Shown here piece by piece: positions 6,717 to 14,585 of a DNA stretch of 15,905 nucleotides. The notes under the pieces were generated by a model. It searched no databases. It saw only the letters and a list, made by a program, of their open reading frames with translations, and had not been told where the DNA came from. The stretch's first letter is position 1, and every line of letters begins with the position of its first letter. The stretch spans positions 1-15,905 of the forward strand of contig CAJUMR010000023.1 of NCBI GenBank assembly GCA_910587475.1, in the 5' to 3' direction. The DNA comes from an uncultured Muribaculaceae bacterium. Lineage in GTDB: Bacteria; Bacteroidota; Bacteroidia; Bacteroidales; Muribaculaceae. A program made the translations under genes and the position numbers.

Positions 6717-8726
6717 TCACCATATCACCACGCGTTCGGCTTCGGGACGGAACATCCGGTCTCCTTCCTTGATACCGAATGCCTCGAAGAACGGAGCAAT
6801 ATTGCGCAACGATGCATTGACACGCCAACGTCCAAGCGAATGGGGATCGCTCTTGGTGCGCGACAATATCTCTGCTTCCCTGATATTTCCTGCCCATACG
6901 TTGGCATATGAGAGATAGAAGCGCTGATCGGGCGTGAACCCGTCGATGACTTCTCCGGCTTTGTTGCCGAGAGAGTTATGATATGCGGTATGACTCACCC
7001 GCAGACCACCCTGATCTGCAATGTTTTCACCGAGAGTGAAATGACCGTTGGCATGAGTATCCCCGGCCACCACGATCTGGTCAAACTGGGCTGCAAGACC
7101 TTCGGCAAGCTTTGTGAAGGCTTCAGCATCAGCATCTGTCCACCAGTTGGCAAAATTGCCATCCTTGTCGAACTGGCGTCCCTGATCGTCGAAACCATGA
7201 GTCATCTCATGCCCGATGACAACTCCTATCGCGCCGTAATTTTCTGCATCGTCGGCCTCAGGATTGAAATAGGGAGCCTGCAAGATGCCGGCAGGGAAGC
7301 AGATTTCATTGGTCGACGGATTGTAATATGCGTTGACTGTCTGCGGACTCATCAGCCAGCGGTCGCGGTCGACAGGACGATGGAAGTCGGCAAGATTATA
7401 ATTTGTGGCAAACACAATCGCATCCTGCACATTTTTCCAATATGGTTTCGACGGATCGACAGTCAGGGCCGAATAGTCGCGCCAGGTGTCGGGATAGCCG
7501 ATCTTGACTTTGAATGCGGCAAGTTTCTCCTGCGCTTTAGCCTTTGTATCATCGCTCATCCACGTCAGATTGTCGATATGCTGTCCAAGGGCTGTGCGGA
7601 GGTTTTCGACAAGTGCGATCATTTTTTCTTTCGATGAAGCCGGGAAATACTTTTCGACATAAAGTTGTCCGAGTGCTTCGCCGAGCATGCCGTTGGGCAC
7701 ACTCAACGCACGCTTCCAGCGCGGCTGCATCTGCTTTATGCCTGAGCGCACTTTAGCATATTCGAAATTGGCAGCGGCGAAATCATCGCCGAGATAAGCA
7801 GCGGCGCTCGATATGTAGCCTGCCGCGAGGTAGTCGCGCAGTGCTTGTTCGGAAGCGTTGGCAAGAATGCTGTCGACTGCTGCGAGCACCTTTGGCTGAC
7901 CGACGATCAGATTGTCGATGCCGGTTATGCCTTGCAGAGAGAAATAACGGCGCAAATCGACATTAGGGAAGCGAGTTGCCAGTTCATCGATTGCCATCGG
8001 ATTGTAGCTTGCAGCCGGATCACGCAGCTCTTCGCGCGACATTGACGCACGGGCAATAGCCGTCTCGATCTCAAGTGTGTTGGCAACGAGACGCTTGGCC
8101 TCACGTTCGCTGTAACCGGCAAGACCGGCGACAGTTTCAAGATATTTCTTATAAGCTTCGCGCACTGCGAGAGTATGTTCCGAATCTTCCAGATAATAAT
8201 CGCGGTCACCCATGCCGAGACCACCTTGCGACCAGTACATTTCATTCATTGTCGAATTGAGCATGTCGGCATCAACTCCTGTGGAGAAGAACGCATCGAT
8301 GCCAGGCAAAGTAGCCATCAGCTCTATCATCTTTTCTCTCGGCGTCGACTTTATGATAGCAAGATCAGACATAAGCGGCTGAGCGCCTTCGCGGTTAAGA
8401 CGGACACTGTCCATGCCCAACGCAAACAAATCGGCGATCTTCTGGGTGTTGGAGCCTTTAGCGGCCTTAGATGCGTCGAGACCAGTGATCAGATCATAGA
8501 CCTGACGACGGTTGAGTTCACCAAGCTCATCGAACGTGCCGTATCTTGAAAATTCATCACTCAGCGGATGTGCTTTCATCCATCCGCCACATGCATAGTC
8601 ATAAAAGTCATCCTGCGGACGCACCGTTGGATCGAGATTGGCCCGGTCGACACCGCGAGGGGCTACTGCGCCCATCGAAGCGGCTGAAAATGCAACCGAG
8701 AACAATGCGAAAGACAAACCTTTCAT
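6717..8726 (-). CDS. pepO: Secreted M13-family zinc metallopeptidase (neprilysin/PepO type)
   Basis: This 669-residue endopeptidase has an N-terminal signal peptide (about 1-22, ending GAVA) and no lipobox cysteine, so it is predicted periplasmic or secreted. The mature protein begins with the M13 N-domain signature PQDDFYDYACGGWMK (37-51). The substrate-binding NAYYNP (465-470) and NEICFPAGILQ (473-483) precede the zinc site HEMTH (506-510, catalytic E507). The third ligand is in GENIADQGG (E567; D571 supports the histidine). The length is normal and all catalytic residues are present. M13 enzymes cleave short peptides on the amino side of hydrophobic residues. Its start is 22 nt after the ABC-F stop, with no promoter or terminator seen between, so it is probably the last gene of the cell-wall operon. 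Confidence 0.95.
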   Translation of the reverse strand: MKGLSFALFSVAFSAASMGAVAPRGVDRANLDPTVRPQDDFYDYACGGWMKAHPLSDEFSRYGTFDELGELNRRQVYDLITGLDASKAAKGSNTQKIADLFALGMDSVRLNREGAQPLMSDLAIIKSTPREKMIELMATLPGIDAFFSTGVDADMLNSTMNEMYWSQGGLGMGDRDYYLEDSEHTLAVREAYKKYLETVAGLAGYSEREAKRLVANTLEIETAIARASMSREELRDPAASYNPMAIDELATRFPNVDLRRYFSLQGITGIDNLIVGQPKVLAAVDSILANASEQALRDYLAAGYISSAAAYLGDDFAAANFEYAKVRSGIKQMQPRWKRALSVPNGMLGEALGQLYVEKYFPASSKEKMIALVENLRTALGQHIDNLTWMSDDTKAKAQEKLAAFKVKIGYPDTWRDYSALTVDPSKPYWKNVQDAIVFATNYNLADFHRPVDRDRWLMSPQTVNAYYNPSTNEICFPAGILQAPYFNPEADDAENYGAIGVVIGHEMTHGFDDQGRQFDKDGNFANWWTDADAEAFTKLAEGLAAQFDQIVVAGDTHANGHFTLGENIADQGGLRVSHTAYHNSLGNKAGEVIDGFTPDQRFYLSYANVWAGNIREAEILSRTKSDPHSLGRWRVNASLRNIAPFFEAFGIKEGDRMFRPEAERVVIW

Positions 8727-8748
8727 AATATAATAATGTGTATCGTTT

Positions 8749-10734
8749 TTATTGATTATTGTTGCTTTGTTCGTAATCCATCACCGCAAGCTCCCAAATG
8801 CTCATGGCATTTTCAAGTTCTTTCTGGGCGAGCGCATGACGGTTGAATATATCATCAGAGCATTCACCGGCGGCAATCGAAGCCTCTATTTCGGCGACAG
8901 CATTTTCGAGACGGGTTACCTCGGCTTCGGCTTCAGCTACTTTTTTCTGCAATCGTTTGACCGCTTTTTCACGCTCGCGTTGCTCGGCATAGCTCATACG
9001 AGGCTTTGCCTGCGGCTGCGGGTCTGTCGGCTTTGAAGTCGGAGACTGAGCCTTTACACTCTTTTGAGGTTGCTGCGCTTTGGATGCTGATGTCGGGCTT
9101 TTCGACAGCTCGAGTTCGGCAAGAGAGTCAATGCGTTTCTTCTCGAGAAACTCATAGATGCCGCCAAGACATTCGCGCACTTTGCCACCTCCGAATTCAT
9201 ACACTTTTTCGACCAATCCGTCGAGAAACTCACGGTCGTGGCTGACCACGATCACTGTGCCGTTGAAGTCTTTTATTGCCTGCTTGAGGATGTCCTTGGT
9301 GCGCATATCAAGGTGGTTGGTCGGTTCGTCGAGTATGAGCAGATTGACCGGTTCGAGAAGAAGTCTGATCATGGCCAGACGGGTCTTCTCACCGCCGGAA
9401 AGCACCTTGACCTTCTTGTCGGATGCTTCTCCTCCGAACATAAACGCTCCGAGTATGTCGCGTATTTTCGTCCTTATATCCCCGACAGCCACACGATCGA
9501 TGGTGTCAAACACCGTTATCGACTCATCGAGAAGCTGTGCTTGATTCTGTGCAAAGTAGCCGATCTTGACATTGTGGCCGATCTTCAGCTCGCCGGTGAA
9601 CGGGATCTCTCCGAGAATACATTTGACGAGTGTCGACTTTCCTTCACCATTCTTACCTACGAATGCGACTTTTTCGCCTCGCTTGATGGTGAACGTAGCA
9701 TTATCGAACACCTGATGGTCGCCATAAGCCTTGCCGACATTGTCGGCTATGATCGGATAGTCGCCCGAGCGCGGTGCCGGCGGAAATCTCAGGCTCAGGT
9801 GCGAACTGTCGAGCTCGTCGACCTCGATGCGCTCGATCTTCGCAAGCTGTTTCATGCGGCTCTGAACTTGAACGGCTTTAGTGGCTTTATATCTGAAGCG
9901 TTCGATAAATTCTTCGGTGTCTTGGATCTGCTTCTGCTGATTCTGATAGGCACGCAATTGTTGATCTATGCGTTCCTGACGCAGCACTACAAACTTCGAG
10001 TAATTGACGTTGTAGTCATAAATCTTGCCAAGATTGATCTCGATGGTGCGATTTGTGACATTGTCGATAAAGGCCCTGTCGTGGCTGACGAGCACTACAG
10101 CTTTTGCCTTAGACATGAGGAAATTTTCAAGCCATTGTATCGATTCGATGTCGAGGTGGTTGGTCGGTTCATCGAGCAACAGGACATCGGGGCGGGTCAA
10201 CAACAGTTTCGCCAACTCGATTCGCATGCGCCATCCTCCGCTGAACTCCGACGTCGGGCGATTGAAGTCAGCGCGTGAGAATCCCAGACCTGTCAGGGTC
10301 TTCTCAAGCTCGGCCTCACAGTTGTCAGAAGCCTGCATGGCAAGCTGCTCTGACAGATCGGTCATACGTTCGATCAGTTCCTGATAAGCGTCCGATTCAA
10401 AGTCAGTGCGGTTGGCAAGATCTTCGTTCATCGCATCGAGACGCCGCTGCATCTCATCAATGTGGGAGAACGCCTTGCGGGTCTCTTCGGCAACAGTCAG
10501 CGTGTCAGACAGGATCATCTGCTGAGGAAGATAGCCGATGGTGACGCCCGACGGCACTGCAACAGATCCGGAGGTCGGTTTCTGTAGCCCGGCTATTATC
10601 TTTAGCATGGTCGATTTGCCGGCGCCGTTCTTGCCTACGAGAGCAATTTTATCCTTTTGGTTGATAACATAGTTGATGTTATCAAAAAGCGATTTGGCGC
10701 TGAATTCGACCGACAGATTGTTGATCGATATCAT
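8749..10734 (-). CDS. ABC-F family ATPase (ribosome-associated type)
   Basis: This 661-residue protein has two ABC ATPase domains and no membrane segments, as in ABC-F translation factors. Domain 1 has Walker A GKNGAGKST (34-42), signature FSGGW (164-168) and Walker B LLLDEPTNHLD (185-195). Domain 2 has GKNGEGKST (360-368), LSGGE (445-449) and LILDEPTNHLD (466-476). The linker between them (about 240-310, with FIERFRYKATKAVQVQSRMKQL split around 277-298) resembles the P-site tRNA-interacting motif and is of housekeeping length (Uup/YheS-like), not the long loop of resistance proteins. After a Pro/Ser/Gln-rich hinge (545-578) there is a C-terminal coiled coil (about 583-620). Its ATG overlaps the ddl-like TGA as ATGA. 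A housekeeping role in rescuing stalled ribosomes is likelier than antibiotic resistance. Confidence 0.93.
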   Translation of the reverse strand: MISINNLSVEFSAKSLFDNINYVINQKDKIALVGKNGAGKSTMLKIIAGLQKPTSGSVAVPSGVTIGYLPQQMILSDTLTVAEETRKAFSHIDEMQRRLDAMNEDLANRTDFESDAYQELIERMTDLSEQLAMQASDNCEAELEKTLTGLGFSRADFNRPTSEFSGGWRMRIELAKLLLTRPDVLLLDEPTNHLDIESIQWLENFLMSKAKAVVLVSHDRAFIDNVTNRTIEINLGKIYDYNVNYSKFVVLRQERIDQQLRAYQNQQKQIQDTEEFIERFRYKATKAVQVQSRMKQLAKIERIEVDELDSSHLSLRFPPAPRSGDYPIIADNVGKAYGDHQVFDNATFTIKRGEKVAFVGKNGEGKSTLVKCILGEIPFTGELKIGHNVKIGYFAQNQAQLLDESITVFDTIDRVAVGDIRTKIRDILGAFMFGGEASDKKVKVLSGGEKTRLAMIRLLLEPVNLLILDEPTNHLDMRTKDILKQAIKDFNGTVIVVSHDREFLDGLVEKVYEFGGGKVRECLGGIYEFLEKKRIDSLAELELSKSPTSASKAQQPQKSVKAQSPTSKPTDPQPQAKPRMSYAEQREREKAVKRLQKKVAEAEAEVTRLENAVAEIEASIAAGECSDDIFNRHALAQKELENAMSIWELAVMDYEQSNNNQ

Positions 10735-11921
10735 TTGCAGCCGAGTTTGCCTTTTGTTCCACCTTTGACACCTCCGCCGAGCGAGAAGATGTTCTGATCG
10801 TAGCTGACTGTTTTAGTCGACTGATCGCGTTTGCGTTTGAGAGCAAGAGAAACCAGACGTTCCATCAGTTTGTCGAAACTGATTCCGGAGGCTTCCCATA
10901 GATAAAATGACAGCGATCCCGGGATGGTGTTGATCTCGTTTACAAAGATTTCGCGGCTTGTCCGGTCGACGATCACATCCACACGGCTGACACCATGGCA
11001 CGACAACACTCTGAATGTTTCGCCGGCCAGAAATTGAATACGTGCGGTTTCGTCGGCAGGCAGATCGGCAGGTATGCGCTTCTGAGAGGCCTGCATGCCT
11101 TTTGCACCTTTGCTGCCGCCCATATATTTATCTTCGTACGACAGGATCTCTCCACTTTTGATCGGCTCCTCAAGCACCGACATGATATAATCGTCACAGT
11201 CGCCGAGAACCGAGCAGTTGATTTCCTGGAGTTGTTCGACCATGTGCTCTACGATTATACGCGCCGAATAGTGACGTGCGTCGTCAATGCGCTCGGTCAG
11301 TTGTTCGCGGTCGACAGCGCGGCCGATACCAACGCTTGATCCGAGATTGGCGGGCTTGACAATGACCGGATAGCCGATCTTTTGTTCAATACGCTCGATA
11401 ATCTCAGATTTCTGCTTGGCCCACTGCTTATCGGTGAACCAAACATAATCGACAACCGGAATATCACATGCCTGGAGTATCATTTTCATCGTGATCTTGT
11501 CCATGCCGTTTGCCGAAGCGAGCACTCCACATCCTGCATATGGAATGCCGATTGAATCAAGAATGCCTTCAAACGTGCCGTCCTCTCCGTTAGAGCCGTG
11601 AAGAACAGGGATCACTACATCGAGACTGCACTCAACCGCACTGCCGAACGTCGGCTTGCGGGTCTTGTAGACGTTATAGTCTCCGAATACCGGACGCATG
11701 TAGACTTCCTGGCATTTTTCGAGCAGAGATTTGGTGTCGCGGTAGTTGGCAACATCAAAAAGAGCCTCGCCGGTGTACCACTTTCCTTGCTTTGTGATAT
11801 AGATCGGGGTGACATCAAACTTTTCACGATTGATAGCGTGCATGGCCTGATTGGCCGATATGACTGAGATTTCGTGTTCTGTCGAACGTCCTCCGAAGAA
11901 CACTCCTATGTTGGTTTTCAT
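10731..11921 (-). CDS. ddl: D-alanine-D-alanine ligase family protein (divergent, long form)
   Basis: This 396-residue ATP-grasp enzyme is predicted to join D-Ala to a second D-residue in the cytosol. Visible motifs are FGGRSTEHEIS (9-19, E15), HGSNGEDGTFEG (108-119), KPANLGSSVGIG (189-200), the omega-loop SYEDKY (K265-Y266) and the metal site NEINTIPG (328-335). GSSVG and the KY pair resemble D-Ala-D-Ala ligases rather than VanA/B enzymes, which have SSFG and a His. However, the motif after NTIPG reads SLSFYL where E. coli DdlB has MTSHSL, so the acceptor-site serine (Ser281) appears to be Tyr340. A tail of about 30 residues (365-396) ends in Gly/Lys repeats and is unusual. It lies between the MurF-like gene (37 nt) and the ABC-F gene (4-nt overlap). 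Confidence 0.88.
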   Translation of the reverse strand: MKTNIGVFFGGRSTEHEISVISANQAMHAINREKFDVTPIYITKQGKWYTGEALFDVANYRDTKSLLEKCQEVYMRPVFGDYNVYKTRKPTFGSAVECSLDVVIPVLHGSNGEDGTFEGILDSIGIPYAGCGVLASANGMDKITMKMILQACDIPVVDYVWFTDKQWAKQKSEIIERIEQKIGYPVIVKPANLGSSVGIGRAVDREQLTERIDDARHYSARIIVEHMVEQLQEINCSVLGDCDDYIMSVLEEPIKSGEILSYEDKYMGGSKGAKGMQASQKRIPADLPADETARIQFLAGETFRVLSCHGVSRVDVIVDRTSREIFVNEINTIPGSLSFYLWEASGISFDKLMERLVSLALKRKRDQSTKTVSYDQNIFSLGGGVKGGTKGKLGCK

Positions 11922-11958
11922 ATCTGAACAGATGATATAGTTTTATGCTTTATGTAAA

Positions 11959-13551
11959 TCATTTATATGTATCGGGCAGATCGTTTTCATAGAGTACCGT
12001 ATCGCCTGATTTCAAGATTGTCGAGAGCAGTTTCTGAGCTTCGGCAAAATTATCTACGGTGTAGATTGCCTCAGCGTCCATGCCTTTGCTTTTGATGCCT
12101 TCGAGAATTGCATCGCGGTTATATTTGCATACAATCACGGCAATGTCGGAAGTTCCGGCGATTTTTTCGCCAAATGCACGGTTAAGCTCATATGTGCGTT
12201 CGCCGAGTTCAACCATACCCGGGGTGACGACGATGCGGCGTCCGGTTGTCATGCCCGAAAGCACATCGAGAGCCATAGCCGATCCGACAGGATTGCTGTT
12301 ATACGCATCATCGATGACCACAGTTCCACCCGGAGCGCGCTTGATATTCAGACGATGTTCAACCTGCTCTATCTCACCGACGGCATATTTGATCTTTTCG
12401 TCGCTGACACCGAGATGCCGCGCCACGGCCACAGCGGCAAGCAGATTGGAAATGTTGCACTCGCCGACCAGACGGGTATGAAGATCGAGCGTCCAGCCGT
12501 CGGCACATTTTGCCGTGAAATCAGTGCCGCTGGCGCTATAGCTGATATTTTCAGCCACCATCCGTGCTGCATCTGTATTGCTGACTGCATAGCGGCAACA
12601 GTCGACATTGTCGACCCCGCGCTTTTCAATCAGATCGAAATCATTATTGACAACAGCAAAGCCATCGGAGGGCAATGAGTCGACCAACTCGAACTTTGTG
12701 CCCTGGATGTTTTCGATCGTCTTGAACGTCTCGAGATGCTGAGGCCCGACAGCCGTGACTATGCCTATCTGAGGATGCACAAGATCGCAGATAACTTTTA
12801 TGTCTCCGACTTCTTTAGCTCCCATCTCAACGATAAACACCTCGTTGTAAGGCTTCAGATATTCGCGGATTGTGCGTATAACACCGAGATCTGTGTTGAA
12901 ATTACCCGGAGTCATCAGTGTGTCAAACTCCTCTGAAAGTATGCGGTGGAGATAATGTTTCGTGCTTGTTTTACCATAGCTGCCTGTCACGCCGATAATC
13001 TTGAGGTCGGGCATAGACGCCAGTCTCGCAGCCGCATCGTTGTAGTAACCGCGGTTAATCGATTTCTCGACCGGGATCAGCACGATGTTTGCAGCCATTA
13101 TCAGAATGTGGCTCGCGCAGTAGCAGGCGAGCAACGCTATCGACAGTACCTTAAAAGTCACCGATATAGATCCGTTGCCGAACAGGAGAACTGCACCGCA
13201 GCAAACTACGGCAGCCAACAAAACATAGACCGAATAGATGCGTCGGGCGCGCTTGGTCCACACCAACGGGAGTTTATATTTTTGCGAGGCAAGCACTCCG
13301 GCGTGAGCACATGAAAACAGTCCGATCAACGGCAGTGCGATCAGATCGTGGCCGAAACCGGTCAGCGACATCAGAAAGACAATCAGACCTCCGAGACGCC
13401 AAGCCGAAGTCGTGTCGCGTGAAGTTGTGAGCCATTTGCGGTAACGCGCATTCCTATAGCTGTTTTGCTGCAGCATCATGAGGTCGCGTTTGAACTCTGC
13501 CAGCACGTTGAGAGCTGCCAGCAACGCTATTACGATATAAAACGATAACAT
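11959..13551 (-). CDS. Membrane-anchored MurF-like ligase
   Basis: This 530-residue protein fuses an N-terminal membrane domain (1 to about 161; hydrophobic segments near 2-18, 54-68, 70-88, 105-125 and 131-158) to a Mur ligase. The ligase part has the P-loop GVTGSYGKTST (187-197), the GNFNTDLGV loop (216-224), the acidic VEMGA (241-245), GECNISNLLAA (363-373), VEHRLNI (397-403) and DDAYNSNP (414-421). DDAYNSNP is the MurF hallmark; MurF adds D-Ala-D-Ala to UDP-MurNAc-tripeptide. Classical MurF has no membrane domain and about 450 residues. The segment MLQQNSYRNARYRKWL (26-41) is probably a cytosolic amphipathic piece after the first helix. It follows the hydrolase by 10 nt and precedes the Ddl-like gene, its expected dipeptide supplier. 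It is likely a paralogue of the dcw-cluster MurF rather than the only one. Confidence 0.85.
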   Translation of the reverse strand: MLSFYIVIALLAALNVLAEFKRDLMMLQQNSYRNARYRKWLTTSRDTTSAWRLGGLIVFLMSLTGFGHDLIALPLIGLFSCAHAGVLASQKYKLPLVWTKRARRIYSVYVLLAAVVCCGAVLLFGNGSISVTFKVLSIALLACYCASHILIMAANIVLIPVEKSINRGYYNDAAARLASMPDLKIIGVTGSYGKTSTKHYLHRILSEEFDTLMTPGNFNTDLGVIRTIREYLKPYNEVFIVEMGAKEVGDIKVICDLVHPQIGIVTAVGPQHLETFKTIENIQGTKFELVDSLPSDGFAVVNNDFDLIEKRGVDNVDCCRYAVSNTDAARMVAENISYSASGTDFTAKCADGWTLDLHTRLVGECNISNLLAAVAVARHLGVSDEKIKYAVGEIEQVEHRLNIKRAPGGTVVIDDAYNSNPVGSAMALDVLSGMTTGRRIVVTPGMVELGERTYELNRAFGEKIAGTSDIAVIVCKYNRDAILEGIKSKGMDAEAIYTVDNFAEAQKLLSTILKSGDTVLYENDLPDTYK

Positions 13552-13561
13552 GTTATTTCTT

Positions 13562-14326
13562 TTATTTATTGATAAAGCTTCTTAGTACGGCGGCAAACTG
13601 ATAAGGATTGTCGAGGAAACTGTAATGCCCGCAACCGGGGAATGACACCAGACCGGCGTCGGGTATAAGCCGCTCCATAATCTTTGCATCTCGGAGGGGC
13701 GTCGCCGTGTCGTTTTCGCCCCATATCAGCAGCGTGGGGGCCTGGATCGACGGCATCACAGCCTTCAAATCCTCATTGACCACCTTTGTGAGTATCGACC
13801 TCATCATCGGCGAGGCTGCCGCATAGTCGGCCGAACCTTTTTTCTGCCTCATGCGCTCGATGCGCTCTGCCGCTTTCTTCCGGCCGAGGGCAATGCGCGT
13901 AAGCATTTTTCCGGCTTTAAATGTATAGACTTTCAGATAATATCTGAGACTCCGGCGCGGCTTTACGCCTGCGGCATCGACGAGTACGAGTTTATCGACC
14001 TTGTGACGCGACGAATAGAGTATCCCTACTCTCCCGCCGAACGAATGGCCTAAAATTATGGGGTCCTCAATTCCGACCTTAGCCACAAAGTCCTCGAGCA
14101 TAGCCACATAATCCTCCACTCCCCACACTGTCGGCGGTTCACTGGAATCACCGAAGCCCGGCAAGTCGAGATTATAAACCCTATGCTGCTCCGCAGCAAT
14201 ATTGGCTATCGACTGAACGGTCGAACCTTTGCATCCCCAACCATGCATCAGAATCATTGCCGGGCCCTGGCCCGACTCATCATATTTAACTCTGACGCCA
14301 TCTTTGAGAACTATATATTTCTCCAT
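13562..14326 (-). CDS. Alpha/beta-fold hydrolase
   Basis: This 254-residue cytosolic protein shows the complete catalytic set of the alpha/beta hydrolase fold. The oxyanion region is MHGWGCKG (27-34), the nucleophile elbow GHSFGG carries S95, the acid is D206 (GENDTATP) and the histidine is H234 (GCGHYSF). The lid region (about 120-175) is strongly basic. The substrate is unknown. Its place as first gene before MurF-like and Ddl-like ligases suggests a role in handling a peptidoglycan-precursor or ester intermediate, but this is inference. The frame is open to 14371; the ATG at 14326 is chosen because the promoter (-7 box 14353-14360) lies downstream of the longer start and because MEKYIVLKDGV is the natural beginning of the fold. 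Confidence 0.88.
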   Translation of the reverse strand: MEKYIVLKDGVRVKYDESGQGPAMILMHGWGCKGSTVQSIANIAAEQHRVYNLDLPGFGDSSEPPTVWGVEDYVAMLEDFVAKVGIEDPIILGHSFGGRVGILYSSRHKVDKLVLVDAAGVKPRRSLRYYLKVYTFKAGKMLTRIALGRKKAAERIERMRQKKGSADYAAASPMMRSILTKVVNEDLKAVMPSIQAPTLLIWGENDTATPLRDAKIMERLIPDAGLVSFPGCGHYSFLDNPYQFAAVLRSFINK

Positions 14327-14352
14327 AGATAACTTACGTAAGATTTCTTCTA

Positions 14353-14384
14353 CAAAGGTAGCTAAAGGCATGGGTTACTACAAA
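14353..14384 (-). promoter_or_regulatory. Promoter of the hydrolase-MurF-Ddl-ABC-F-peptidase operon
   Basis: The minus strand carries TTTG (plus 14381-14384) and, after 20 nt, TACCTTTG (plus 14353-14360), both exact Bacteroidetes boxes. The start would be near 14347, giving a leader of about 20 nt to the hydrolase ATG. No other convincing promoter lies between here and the terminator at 6650-6692, so five genes may share this transcript. Confidence 0.8.
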
Positions 14385-14506
14385 TATTTTTTTCAATATA
14401 TCAAGATAAATCTTCCGGCGGCTGTCCGATCAATCAAAAATCATTGTATGTTAGATGCTGGCTTCAGTCCATTCAGTAAAGATGGTTACAATTCCCGTGC
14501 TTTTGG

Positions 14507-14539
14507 TTTGCCCGGTTACAGAATCTTATGCTAATTTTG
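14507..14539 (+). promoter_or_regulatory. Promoter of the RibD-C-like/monooxygenase operon
   Basis: TTTG (14507-14510) is followed after 21 nt by TAATTTTG (14532-14539), a full Bacteroidetes promoter on the plus strand. The start would be near 14546, about 40 nt before the ATG at 14586. It is divergent from the hydrolase promoter; the 122 bp between the two -33 boxes is A/T-rich with no evident gene and could hold shared control sites. Confidence 0.8.
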
Positions 14540-14585
14540 TAATATCTAAATCTGACATTAATTACCCCCTCTTATAAACGTAGAT

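Noticed and set aside
9238..10278. A 346-codon open frame on the plus strand
   Set aside because: It lies wholly antisense to the ABC-F gene, shows no recognisable domain and has no promoter; it is a shadow of a well-supported gene.
10731..14326. A vancomycin-resistance (van) cluster
   Set aside because: No VanH, VanX, VanT, VanY or VanRS-like gene is present, and the ligase has GSSVG and KY as in D-Ala-D-Ala ligases rather than the VanA/B pattern.
14327..14371. Longer start of the alpha/beta hydrolase
   Set aside because: The longer start lies upstream of the transcription start implied by the promoter boxes, so it would not be on the mRNA.
14229..14534. A 101-codon plus-strand open frame leading into the divergent intergenic region
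   Set aside because: The first third is antisense to the hydrolase, the rest spans both promoters, and the protein has no family features.
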